Assembly (NCBI GenBank): GCA_003439945.1
Contig: QVRM01001983.1
Span: 46,001-110,000, forward strand
DNA from: Dermanyssus gallinae
Lineage: Eukaryota; Arthropoda; Arachnida; Mesostigmata; Dermanyssidae
Direction: 5' to 3'
DNA length: 64,000 nucleotides
Shown here piece after piece: positions 53,643 to 64,000 of the stretch. The notes beneath the pieces were generated by a model. The model worked only from the letters and a program-made list of their open reading frames with translations, was not told the DNA's origin and did no database searches. The position numbers and the translations under genes are program-made. Positions within the stretch are counted from its first letter, which is position 1, and each line of letters begins with the position of its first letter.

Positions 53643-56202
53643 CATGGATTCTCTTTCTTTTGTTTGATTCTTCATCAGCCAGCCATTCAACACGGCATTT
53701 TGCTCTTTCCGTCTCGTCACACGTTTCAACAACTACTCGTATTAGTAGTTATGAATCGTACACGTCGTACAACTGTCTCGCTCTAGCCCAGCATAGACGT
53801 CAGACAGAAATGAGTGACCTAGTGATTAACTAAGGCCAGATCGATAGAGGCCAAAGACGACAAACAACAACAGCAAGGGGTCGGGGAGCTGAGAGTAGTG
53901 ACACAAGGTCGTCACAAGGTGTCATAAGTTAAACAGCCACGTTAGTGACACTGATTCATTAACCACGAGTAGGTGACAAAGCAATGACGGTCAACGACGA
54001 TCACGAACTCACATCTAACCCCCAAACAGACAAACCGCCACGTAACTAACAGCTAGTATAACCACCAACAACATGATATCGCTCGCACTCGCGTGTGCAC
54101 GTATGGGGTACGTTTGTGTATGTCTCAATGTTATAGGTGAGCGTCCGTGTGACTGATATGTGTGTGATTCTTTGATGTTGCTCTTGCGAACACATGTGTT
54201 GTGGTGATGTTGTGTCATCATTTATCGATAACATATAAGTCACTTTTTGTCGTTGACGTTGCTGCTGTTGTTGTTGTTGTTGATATTGATGTTGTCCAAT
54301 GTAATGTCTGAGCGAGAATTAAATGCATACACATGCACACACGTACAGCCGAATTAAGCTCGAATAAATTATGAATGTATTTACGGCGATAACTGCTGAC
54401 GGGTTGTCTTTTTCGTTGTTAGAAAAAATAGGATAGTCATTGCTAAATTGCTCGTGGCTGATAGTTGCCCTATTTGATATAGATGTAGGCTGCTGGCTCT
54501 TAGCGTATTGCTACTGGTCGCGATTTCATCAATTTCGTACGTTTAATCAGTTTGTGACTGTTTGCAAGGGCGGGCACCAATGAGGAGCATGCTAATAAAC
54601 CTGATAGTTGTGTTAACTGACGAGTGAATTGTGAGCTGATCAGTACATGTGCCTGCACACCAGAAAATCGCTTGGCCGCACATTTCGGTTTCATTGGCCA
54701 CAATAGCTATGCAGAGCTCTGGAGAGCTGATTTCACATAGTCCATCATACTTGATACAGCTGGTTCTAGATTAACTGTATGGCACAAGTCTGCAAACATT
54801 GATGATGCCCGTCTACTTCTGGAAGACTGTAATTTTCTGATTTTAATGATTTCTTTGAGTTCCTGGGAGAATCCAGAGTGAGCATGCATCAAATTAAGTA
54901 AAAACCTTCTTAACCCTTTTTAGGGGTATGCCCAATGTAATCAGGGCTAACGGTTGCTGCGCTCAGGCAAGACAGGATACACTTAAAATAAGTTGATCGT
55001 TTTGGCTTTGTGGGCGTCAGGGTTCGAAGACGATCTCTGCTTGTATCGTTCTAATCGAAGATCTATTTAATCTATCCCAACGTTACGTTCCCTTGGTACT
55101 TTTCTAACTGCCCAATATTATGCACTGCTGTATCTGTACCCTTTCCGATGCCACTACAAGTTTCTATCGACTTATACTGACAACCAATAAATTAGGGCTT
55201 GATAAGCTGCTACTTGCCTTTGCCGCCGGCCACCCTCCCACGTAGTTCTTTTCCGGTGTTTGTTTTGAGCCACTTTATAGCATTCAGGTAACTTCGATCC
55301 TCGCGCCACCCTTCCACCGATGATTGGATGTGAAACCCCTGACTCAAGACCCGTGACCGTTGTCGATGCCGACCGTTACGCCTCACCTTTTATTCCACGC
55401 CGTCCCACTCTTCAGAGGTGCGCTGGACGTACGTGTCTGAGTCCACCCTATGAATTCGAGCCATATGGGCCTGGCACTGGCCGCGACAAGTCATTATCGT
55501 ACAGGAGTTCCCCACCATCATTATTGGACGTCGTCGGCGCAGCACAGCTCGAGAGAGTTCGATTTCTTAACTCAAAAACATTGATTGGGCGACCGTCAGA
55601 TTATAAAAGGGTTGCGATAAACATGAATTAGCTGCCACAGTGAGAAACGCATTTGTCGATAAATTGCTTGGTTTAAGGTAAGTTTACTACTGTTTCCCTT
55701 AGGAATTCAACCGAACTACTTATTGAGACAGTAACGAGACGGACTCTATTGAGGTGAAGATTGTACCGAGGTTACGTCGTACTCAAATTTTAGTCATAGG
55801 TCAGGTGCAGTCTCGCATAGTCGCGCTTGTGTATCATTTGATAGCTAAAGTATTGTAACCTAAAGATATTTTTGTGTATCCAGGTAGTGAGTAACACGAT
55901 ATTGGTTTTGTCCATCCCTTGCCTTGTTCACACAGGCAGTATCTGTCAGATCGCTGCCTGGGGCGGTCAAATAGCCTGGAGATTTCGCCACACACAAATG
56001 CCACAGAGAGACGACGATGACCTAGTTGCGTGCGAGAAGGTTAGCCTGACCGTGAGCCTGACGATGATATATCATCGTCTCACGTCGCACTTTGCGCTCC
56101 GGTCCTGCGACGGCCCACACAGGCCCACACTTATCACCCTCAGGCGGCGGTCATACGCCCATGTGCCCAAAGGAAGGCGTCTGATTATAAGCTCATTAAG
56201 AG

Positions 56203-56273
<71 letters not shown>

Positions 56274-56500
56274 TATACATATATATACATTTTATTAAGA
56301 ATGTCAGTCGAGCAACAATTGTTTCCCGAGAGCGCATGCACTAAAAATATTACTCTATCTCGTATAGAGTGGGTTGAGATAAGTTCAACGGCGTGCCCCG
56401 GACAGACTTTGCGTTGTATATGTTTACAAACAGAGAGGGAGAGAGAGAGAGAGAAAGATTATTGTCGAAGTACAGGGAGCTGTTGCTCTAGTACATAATG
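49000..56500. other. Long gene-poor region with many simple repeats
   Basis: I saw no frame with recognisable protein. (TA)n tracts lie at 48923-48945, 49596-49640, 50272-50305, 51136-51168, 51200-51234, 51356-51388 and 56205-56290; a (TA)n(GA)n tract at 53600-53642; a (GTT)n run at 54265-54282. Sequence 55950-56180 is GC-richer, but nothing in it was identified. Confidence 0.55.
56205..56290. repeat. (TA)n microsatellite, about 85 bp
   Basis: TA dinucleotides with CATA variants at the right end. Confidence 0.95.
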
Positions 56501-56515
56501 CAGACGATCGTTATT

Positions 56516-56757
56516 GAGATGGTAGGGCCAATAATAGGTAGAGAGACTGTCAAGCTCATCAAGGAGCTCGGAAAGAGCGTTACTGCAGTGACGAAGGATG
56601 CGCGAGCCGAGGAGTACTTGTGGCAGCGCCGTATCTCTGTGTGATATAATATAGCTCTCTCCATAATCTCCATGGAGGTTCAACGCGGGAATGCAGTGGC
56701 GGTAGTGGGGTCGCTCCCGCCGGAGAAAGGGCTGCCAGAACTGCTGTAGCAGTAATA
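56516..56757 (+). pseudogene. RLE LINE 3' end, 5'-truncated copy
   Basis: The frame reads GPIIGRETVKLIKELGKSVT, then VTKDARAEEYLWQR, and after a roughly 30-bp interruption EVQRGNAVAVVGSLPPEKGL and a stop at about 56748. This aligns with the C-terminus of the RLE LINE at 3780-3960 (LKLIQRVDRSLNLSTGDSRA, RLSLDIQRGNAASVRGTL) but is a different family. Typical 5'-truncated insertion. Confidence 0.7.
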
Positions 56758-57079
56758 TCTAATATCTGACTATTAACACTTGAAATATCAAATAAACTCC
56801 TAATCGTACTTTCGTCGTATATATATATATATATATATATATTAAAGGTATCCCACACTCCATCATGTAGCTCATAGATCTGAACATATTGATGCCTGCC
56901 TATGCTGCCACTCTAAGCGCCCCTGATATAAACGGGTGACATGTCTGTTTAGGTATGCCGAATAATTAATCCATTCATGCATTTCTAAATTATATTTATT
57001 TAGGCAGTCATCAGATGTGTGTCGTGGTCAGGATAATAAAATTATAATTCGGAGTTGCGTTGAGCAATATAAATAACCC

Positions 57080-57081
<2 letters not shown>

Positions 57082-57154
<73 letters not shown>

Positions 57155-57160
57155 ATATAT
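57082..57160. repeat. (TA)n microsatellite adjoining mariner copy C
   Basis: TA dinucleotides continuing up to the first base of the element at 57162. Confidence 0.95.
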
Positions 57161-57161
57161 A

Positions 57162-58009
57162 CAGGTAGTTCAATAAGTTCTTAGGATGACCCACCGAGAT
57201 TTCAGAGCTTTCATACCTCTTGAGTAGAATTCCATCTGTAGCCATCACCTTTCCGGTCAATGCCGTTGTCCGCACCCTCTTCGGAGGTCCTTCATCAGGT
57301 GCACACCATTGGCAAGATGCTTCTTGGGTCTCGGGAGTGTAGTGATGAACCCGGCTTTCATCGACGGTAATGAATCTGCACCAAAAATCCGACAGTGTTC
57401 GACATCTTGGCCAAATTTCGCTGTAAAGCCAAAACAGGCGCGTCTTTTTTGGCCTTGGTTGAGCAAATGCGGCAGCCATTTTGCTCTAAGCTCTTTCATC
57501 TTCAAGTTTTCGTGTAGGATAAAATGCACACTGCCTAAACTAATCCCTAATGCCTCCACTATTTCCTTAATGTTCATTCGCTTATCTGTGCCAAGAATTT
57601 TTCGCACTTTCTCTACGTTTTCCTCATCAGTTGCCGTTTTTTGGCCTCCTGGACGTAGTTCATCCTCGGTGCTCCTGCGACCTTTTTTTAACACATTAAT
57701 CCAGTTGGAAACAGTGGCATAACATGGCGCAGAGTCACTGTACGTCTCGTCTAACTCAATTTTTACTTGGGTCGCATTCCAACCTTTGAAATAAAAATGC
57801 TTGATAACCACTCGAAACTCTTTTTTCTCAATTTTTAAAAATCACGCCGATACGTTGCACGGGAAAAGCTATCAAACGAAATCGCAACGGCCAATCACCA
57901 TAATATATTGAGTGCTAGCAGTCGAAAAGTTGCAGTTCCTATTAGCGGTGAAAGCGTGCCAAAATTCGAATTCTAAAAAGATCATTCTAAGAACTTATTG
58001 AACTACCTG
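57162..58009 (-). mobile_element. mariner element, copy C, internally deleted
   Basis: Termini are CAGGTAGTTCAATAAGTTCTTA and its inverse TAAGAACTTATTGAACTACCTG, flanked by TA on both sides. At 848 bp it lacks about 400 bp including the second and third catalytic aspartates, so it is a non-autonomous derivative of the family seen at 9836 and 11071. Confidence 0.92.
57240..57811 (-). pseudogene. mariner transposase, copy C, N-terminal part only
   Basis: The minus-strand frame reads NATQVKIELDETYSDSAP, RRSTEDELRPGGQKTATDEE, KMKELRAKWLPHLLNQGQ, then a frameshift (RRACFGFTAKFGQDVEHC replaces the family frame) and remnants of the first aspartate motif (DESRVHHYTPET in another frame). As in the other two copies the expected start reads ATT rather than ATG. 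Confidence 0.85.
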
Positions 58010-58015
58010 TATATA

Positions 58016-59336
58016 CGAGGTGTGTTCAAAAAGTATGGCGACTTTTGTGTTTTTTCAAAAATTATTCATTTATTCATGAATATCTATTTTGTCCCCTTCA
58101 AAGTAATCCCCATGAGATATTATACACTTGTGCCAACGGTTTTTCCAATCTTCGAAGCACTTCAAAAAACCATTTTTTTTTATCTTGTTCAGCTCCTCCT
58201 TCGACGCCGTCTTTATCTCGTCAAGCGTAGCGTAACGTCGTCCTTTCATGGGCCTCTTCAGTTTAGGGAACAAGAAAAAGTCACAGGGGGCCAGATCTGG
58301 GGAATACGGTGGCTGCGGCATCATTAGTGTGTTGTTTTTGGCCAAAAACTCGCGCACAAGCAACGATGTGTGAGCAGGGGCGTTATCGTGGTGCAAAAGC
58401 CAATTTTTGTTCTTCCACAAATCCGGGCGTTTCTGGCGGATTGCTTCGCGCAAATTGCGCATAACTTGCAGGTAATATTCCTTATTGACCGTTCTACCCT
58501 GTGGCAAGAACTCATGATGCACCACGCCCCTGCAATCGAAGAAAACTGTCAGCAAAACTTTCACATTCGACCGAACTTGGCGCGCTTTTTTCGGTCTTGG
58601 TTCGTGCGGCAGCTTCCATTGAGATGATTGAGCTTTGGTTTCCACGTCATAACCATAAACCCACGATTCGTCACTAGTTATGACCCTCTGGAGCAAATTT
58701 GGGTCGTCGCGGACAGAGTCCAACATCTCATTAGCAATGTTCATGCGATGCTGTTTTTGGTCGCAATTGAGCAATTTTGGTACGAATTTCGCGGCGACCC
58801 GTCTCATGCCCAAATCATTGATAAAAATCGAATGGCACGAGCCAATCGATATGTTTAGGTCCTCAGCAACTTCTCTAACGGTGATTCGACGATTGGCCAA
58901 TACCATTTTCTCCACTTCATTAATTTTTTCGTCTGTTGTTGAAGTGCTCGGGCGTCCGGCACGCTCTTCGTCGTTCACATCTTCTCGGCCTTCTGAGAAC
59001 ATTTTGTACCACCGATAAACGTTGCTTCGGTCCAAGGTAGCTTCTCCGTATGCCACAGTCAACATTCGGAATGCATCCGCGCACTTAATTTCGTTTTTCA
59101 CACAAAATTTGATACAGGTTCTTTGATCCATTTTTTTGAATAGGTAAACATCGAAGACGATCCAAAACACGTGCAAGCAAAGCAGCTGTCAACAATTAAG
59201 TGAACATTCAAAATGGCCGAGCTTGTCGGCATAAGTAAGAGACATGAGTACCAACATAACGCCACAAAAAATCGAAATTCGAATATACGTAACCCGCGAA
59301 AATTCAAAAGTCGCGATACTTTTTGAACACACCTCG
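58016..59336 (-). mobile_element. mariner element, copy D, apparently intact
   Basis: Terminal inverted repeats CGAGGTGTGTTCAAAAAGTA at both ends, with TA duplications at 58014-58015 and 59337-59338. Length is 1321 bp, the normal mariner size, with one long uninterrupted transposase ORF. It is a different lineage from copies A to C. The left and right repeats differ in only about one base in the first 28, which suggests a recent insertion. Confidence 0.95.
58070..59131 (-). CDS. mariner transposase (DD34D), complete ORF
   Basis: An uninterrupted 353-codon ORF from ATG at 59131; the open frame extends 15 codons further upstream but the family start is MDQRTCIKFCVKNEIKCADA. The N-terminal helix-turn-helix region includes AYGEATLDRSNVYRWYKMFS and ERAGRPSTSTTDEKI, the second helix-turn-helix REVAEDLNISIGSCHSIF, and the linker FVPKLLNCDQK. 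The catalytic domain has TSDESWVYGYDVETKAQSSQ, LLHHDNAPAHTSLLV and PYSPDLAPCDFFLFPKLKRP; the last two aspartates are separated by exactly 34 residues, the mariner DD34D signature. The enzyme cuts at the terminal repeats and reinserts at TA. No stop or missing catalytic residue was found, so activity is possible but untested. Confidence 0.93.
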   Translation of the reverse strand: MDQRTCIKFCVKNEIKCADAFRMLTVAYGEATLDRSNVYRWYKMFSEGREDVNDEERAGRPSTSTTDEKINEVEKMVLANRRITVREVAEDLNISIGSCHSIFINDLGMRRVAAKFVPKLLNCDQKQHRMNIANEMLDSVRDDPNLLQRVITSDESWVYGYDVETKAQSSQWKLPHEPRPKKARQVRSNVKVLLTVFFDCRGVVHHEFLPQGRTVNKEYYLQVMRNLREAIRQKRPDLWKNKNWLLHHDNAPAHTSLLVREFLAKNNTLMMPQPPYSPDLAPCDFFLFPKLKRPMKGRRYATLDEIKTASKEELNKIKKNGFLKCFEDWKNRWHKCIISHGDYFEGDKIDIHE

Positions 59337-59348
59337 TATATATATATA

Positions 59349-60422
59349 CAGGGTGTGACTGAACGAATTTTATAGCGATACATAAAATTGTAGAGCTCGT
59401 TAAAACGAATATTTTTTCCAATGGAACATGTGCTCTGAGAAGTCTTGTTTCGGAGTTACAGTGAAATTACTACAATTTGTGACACTGGTGTTTTTGCCCG
59501 ACATAGGAGCACAAAATGTGCTGTTGCGAGACAACCAGTCTTCCTAGACAGAAACTAAGCACACCGTCGTGTTCGTGATAAAATTCTGCTCCATCTGATG
59601 AATATGCAAGGCCGGTCAGAAGACGCGACATGGTCTCTTAGAAGAGAATTCGCCAAAAACAAAGTTCTTTATTAGCGTTCACACCAAATACTTTAGAATC
59701 ATAACCCTACGACCACCCACGTGTTCAAAGCTAACATATGCAGCAAATGCGCATTTCATGACGATCATTTTGGTACCAAACTTATGGCAATGCGAGCTGT
59801 GGTTGCGGAGTAATTATGATTTTTCGGCGGGATGTCCAGATTAAGTGCATGAAAAATGACGCGCTGCGGCTGTCGCGCGACACGTCGGCGGTAGTGAACG
59901 TCGCCACACAGTCATTTTACATGCACTCAATCTGGACATCCCGCCGAAAACTCGTAATTACTCCGCAACCACAGCTCGCATTGCCATAAGTTTGGTACCA
60001 AAATGATCGTCATGAAATGCGCATTTGCTGCATATGTTAGCTTTGAACACGTGGGTGGTCGTAGGGTTATGATTCTAAAGTATTTGGTGTGAACGCTAAT
60101 AAAGAACTTTATTTTTGGCGAATTCTCTTCTAAGCGACCATGTCGCGTCTTCTGACCGGCCTTGCATATTCATCAGATGGTGCAGAATTTTATCACGAAC
60201 ACGACGGTGTGCTTAGTTTCTGTCTAGGAAGACTGGTTGTCTCGCAACAGCACATTTTGTGCTCCTATGTCGGGCAAAAACACCAGTGTCACAAATTGTA
60301 GTAATTTCACTGTAACTCCGAAACAAGACTTCTCAGAGCACATGTTCCATTGGAAGAAATATTCGTTTTAACGAGCTCTACAATTTTATGTATCGCTATA
60401 AAATTCGTTCAGTCACACCCTG
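59349..60422. mobile_element. Foldback element, copy 2: two 512-bp inverted arms, 50-bp centre
   Basis: It starts CAGGGTGTGACTGAACGAAT and ends with the exact inverse ATTCGTTCAGTCACACCCTG, flanked by TA (59347-59348, 60423-60424). The left arm 59349-59860 and right arm 59911-60422 are each 512 bp and nearly identical in inverse orientation over the whole length. The centre (59861-59910) is GC-rich and CGCG-rich. No ORF. TA target and CAGGGTG ends suggest mobilisation by a Tc1/mariner-type transposase. Related copy at 32104-33033. Confidence 0.95.
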
Positions 60423-60949
60423 TATATGCGAAGTTTGGGTACGACAACACCATCATCACACGTAATTTCTATGATAGCAAACGGTTAACTAGAGAGTTGC
60501 TTCTTCATTTGCATCTTCTATTTGATTGAAACGCTTTATTCAAGGTCGATAATATCCTGTGTTAGGACACCGGCGGGCAACGGCATCAGCCGCACACTGC
60601 ATGAAGGCGTCAAAGTCCGACGAATAATCCGGAATTTGAATACTTCCGGTGGCATGTATTCGCTTACATATAAAATACATTCAATTCATCATATTCATTC
60701 ATTCATGTTGAGTAGCATACCAACGGCATATTACAGATAAAACGAATAAATAAATAGTAGTAATATAGCAACGGCATAACAACTCTCGAAGTGATACGAG
60801 TATATACTAGGATAAAAAGCTCCCATACGCGGGCTAATTCATTTAATGATTGCACAAAGGGGCATCCTGCAGCATGATATCTCGTAAGATTTCCCCACAG
60901 CGATTACAAACACAGTTGCATACTGATCATTATACTCAGACCGTTTACA

Positions 60950-62580
60950 TGGGGTGTGGTAGAAACCATGCGCAGCGTTTCGTGTAATCACATGTCTGTA
61001 AGTACGGCCCGGTCCCTTCTACTCCACGTTTCTCATTCACACTACATTAAATCGTTGGGTTTGCAGCCTTCGGACGTGGTGGACATGGGAAGGAGCAGAT
61101 TGTCTGCTCCATTAAGATTCCGGTTCCAACTGCTGACCTTGACCGGCTACTATCACACGATTATTGGTCAAAACACGTCCTGGGTGCGCTTTTCCCTCTT
61201 TAGCGGTTTCCGAGGACGTGGGCGGGACGACTCTCACGGTTCGTCACCAGAAGGTCCGGTTGGTGTTGGACACTCCCCTGTCATCCATGAGTAGTCCTCC
61301 TGACGATGTCAATCTACAGGAGGCTCCTCGTTTATGTAGGCCTGTTTTAATGGAGAATTCATTGAATGGCTACACCAGCGTTGCAGGATTGCACGTAAAT
61401 GCATGGAACCTCCGATTTAGGACGGGGTTCGATAATCTCACGTTCCTTATGGATGGCTCGCTTGTAGACTGGGACGTCGTGGTGGTGGGGGGTGAAACCT
61501 GGTTTGGTGAGCCTTGCACACCCTTGTATAACATACGAGGCTACACCAGTATGTATGTGTGTCGGCCTGGTGGAACTGGAGACAATAACTGGGGATCTTC
61601 ACTGTGTACTCCTGCGTGACATGAATATTGATACTTTGGTGACGACGTCGTGAGGTCTGAATACTGCTCCTAACTTGCTAGCAAAAGCATTGAGCAGATC
61701 ATCGCCCGCGCCAATATCAGATTCGATGCCGTGCCAGCTGGCTCGCCTAGACTATGCCGCTATTAGCGCCAATAGTGAGCGATATGTACGTATCCTTCGG
61801 TTTGCTATTGACACGGTCTTTTTCGACCATTACGTAAGTAGGGATCACATTGACGGGTGATAAGGTATCTTTATCGTCCTCGAAGACGAAACTAAGTTCG
61901 ATTGCTGCGAGTCTGTACAGGAGATTCGATACATGGATTGGCCATTTGTTCTTGATTCTTCTGATCCCAACGAGGCTTTCGAGTCATATAGCGTTAAGCC
62001 TCGGCTGATGCATGACTACTGTTTCCTGTTGCGATAGCGAAAGGCTTCGAGAGAGACAAACTTACGCTTAATGGTTCATAGCGATTTGGTTAATATGAGG
62101 CATTTTATCGATCGCTTTCGTCATCAATGGATTAGCACACGGTCCGCAGATGACAAAAAGGTGCTTCAGACGTTGCAAGTGGTTTACAAGGCAGACCTGA
62201 ACGTGACTAGGAACGGTTAGTACAAATAACAGTTTGCTACTGTACGTGACCGCCATGCCAAGCTCTGGGGTTTTCTTAATGAAATCAACGGTCGTGACAA
62301 GGAGCCCGGAGCGGTGCCCAGTTAACAGTCTCCTCTCAAAGCTTTGGAGACCTCCATCGCATTTTCCTTTAGTGCTATCACAGCTCAGGGAGTGCGAATC
62401 GCTGCTAAAGGCGTAAAATCAGATTCACTCGATCGTGAGACGTGCATGGTAAATTCCATTCTAAATGTATTAATATTTTAGCAAAATGCATGGCTGTTTT
62501 GTTCAATACCTCAGTTAAAACGGGCGTGTTTCCAGAACGCCTTAAGATATCTGCGGTGGCTATATAAAGGTGAGAGAGCG
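60950..62580 (+). pseudogene. CR1/L2-like LINE remnant
   Basis: Disrupted frames in LINE order. A possible ORF1 tail lies at 61060-61300 (LQPSDVVDMGRSRLSAPLRF). Endonuclease follows at about 61390-61600 (NLRFRTGFDNLTFLMDGSLV, DWDVVVVGGETWFGE, YNIRGYTSMYVCRPGGTG), then the connector (about 62090-62215, MRHFIDRFRHQWIS; then RHAKLWGFLNEINGRDKEPG near 62252) and the reverse transcriptase start (about 62490-62570, LFNTSVKTGVFPERLKISAV). It stops before the catalytic motifs at a (TA)n tract. The clade call is tentative. Confidence 0.6.
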
Positions 62581-62583
62581 GAT

Positions 62584-62584
62584 T

Positions 62585-62626
<42 letters not shown>
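62584..62626. repeat. (TA)n microsatellite ending the LINE remnant
   Basis: About 20 TA units. Confidence 0.9.
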
Positions 62627-62627
<1 letters not shown>

Positions 62628-62629
62628 CC

Positions 62630-64000
62630 TCGTACTAAAATACCCCTCTCCTCTTTATCTAAAAAGTTTTGCACCGTACTAAAACCTCTCAGAGTCTATC
62701 TCTCTCTCTATATGTTGCTCCTCTCGGCAGGCACGGTCTTGCAAGCCATTTCTTCAAGGTGTCTCGGGGCCTGGGTGTAGAGGGGGGCAGGTAACAGCAG
62801 AAGCAGCATATCAAAAGCCCGCCGCGTATTTCGTCGCGTTTCCTCACCGAAACCGTTTTCGTTGCTGCTTATCCCCCGTCCGCCATGATCGTTTTCCACG
62901 CCACCACTCCCGCCGCCTTCATCGCCATCACCCCCTTTAGCTAGCACTTCCGGCGGCTGCCGTTGTCGTCGTAGACATCGACGCCAAAATCATCATCCTC
63001 ATCATGTCCTTCACCGATACCAGCAAGACCGTCAACGCCGAACCAGATTCTGGCGAGCGACGGTCGCGGCGATGGCTAGAAAGATCGTCAACCTAGTGGC
63101 ATATCTGTATCTATATGATTAAATGTACGGTGATGGTTCAAATGAAAAGGTACGAAATATCGTAACAACCAAACCAGTTGAAATTTGAATATGCCGCCTT
63201 GGGATAACGGAGCAAGACAACTGGGAACGCGAATGGCATGTCATCGGCATGATTGTGCATATGCGCGGGTGTCATGACCGAGGAGAGAAGTAGGCACTGC
63301 GTGTAACGACACCGTCAGGGTGACGATTGCAAAATTTGACGATTGAGAAACAGCGAAGTGTTATTCGAATTAGGACTGCATCCTTTCGGGGGCACATACC
63401 GTTGACAGACACCGCTGACCATGTGTGTTTAAGCCGATATTTTTAACTCCGAAAGGTGCCCAACTGGGCGGCATTGTGCGCGACAGATTGGGTATGAGAC
63501 TAGCAACAACGCCTCGTCCGGTATTATGAAGACCCTGTTTTTGGAGCGGATCACACGGAGCCAGAGACAAAGCAGGGCAGCATGCAATTGAATCATCGTC
63601 GCCATATCTTCTAAAAAATTAAAGATGGGTTAACTCGGACAACGAACTGAAGCAAACAGTGGAGGACTGCCTCCTATCACACCCGCGGAAATTCTGAGAA
63701 CATAATTATTCAAGACTCGGGTGATTTGTTTTGATTAAAGATTTCGCATATGCCCACAGTGTCGTTTCATATATTCTCGTTCGAACCCACCTTATATATA
63801 TATATATTTATATATATATATATATAAACACAAACACGGGCACAGGTATATTGGCAACTTGTGAGAGAATGTGAAAGAACATCGTAGATAGGGTGTAGTG
63901 CACCTTTTGAGGTCTGCGCAAAAAACCAACAACACACCCTTTCTGTGGCTCGATGCTGTGCCATTGCGGCTGGCTCTGCCTGACATCTTAGAAGGAGATT
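62630..64000. other. No gene recognised
   Basis: A CT-rich stretch (62695-62715), a GC-richer block with short open frames (62720-63070) and a (TA)n tract at 63793-63826. Nothing identified. Confidence 0.5.

Noticed and set aside
55320..55631. 103-codon open frame as a gene
   Set aside because: No recognisable domain, no splice context and ordinary length for chance in a GC-richer patch.
57309..57722. 137-codon + strand frame opposite mariner copy C
   Set aside because: It is the antisense of the transposase; the minus-strand reading contains the recognised motifs.
58628..59018. + strand frames over mariner copy D
   Set aside because: Antisense shadows of the intact transposase ORF.

Overview
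This is eukaryotic, intron-bearing, repeat-dense DNA. It holds the 3' two thirds of one conserved animal gene, DENND5 (DENND5A/B family, also called Rab6-interacting protein 1), surrounded and invaded by transposable elements. R1-clade LINEs, mariner and Tc1-like transposons, tRNA-derived SINEs and long (TA)n tracts suggest an arthropod. A mite or tick is my guess from the flavour of the LINE families, and it is not proven.

Layout. 1-4120: a LINE with a restriction-like endonuclease (RLE) and a gag-like first ORF. 4125-9470: sparse sequence with a short poly(A) retroposon and an R1 remnant. 9474-13110: a (TA)n tract, a tandem repeat, two adjacent mariner copies and a Tc1-like remnant. 14460-16500: a second copy of the RLE LINE. 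16640-19620: an R1-clade LINE interrupted by a tRNA-derived SINE. 20560-24290: a reverse-strand R1 copy carrying snap-back palindromes. 25150-27010: a reverse-strand LINE of another clade. 28110-28253: an RLE LINE scrap. 29913-47796: DENND5 on the + strand. 47800-56500: no gene recognised. 56516-60422: an RLE LINE 3' end, then three TA-targeting DNA elements almost end to end (a deleted mariner, an apparently intact mariner and a 1.07-kb perfect-looking foldback element). 60950-62580: a CR1/L2-like LINE remnant. The rest is unassigned.

DENND5 was rebuilt by matching translated exons to the known family order (DENN, RUN1, PLAT, RUN2) and checking splice phase at each junction. Fourteen exons are well supported. 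One GC-rich exon contains an apparent 1-nt frameshift, and one further 81-nt exon is a candidate. All junctions are phase-consistent from the C-terminal part of the central DENN domain to the stop codon. The exons for the N-terminal uDENN part were not found in the window. Introns carry a foldback element, three SINEs and many (TA)n tracts.

The most noteworthy items are: an RLE-type LINE whose two copies both keep a three-zinc-knuckle gag-like ORF1 before a C2H2-RT-RLE ORF2; two members of a foldback family (one inside a DENND5 intron); a pile-up of TA-targeting elements in TA microsatellites; an intact DD34D mariner transposase ORF; a tRNA-derived SINE with A and B boxes; repeated snap-back palindromes in R1 copies; and a Q/N/G-rich insertion inside the DENND5 dDENN region. 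All homology statements come from motif recognition by eye, not from a database search.
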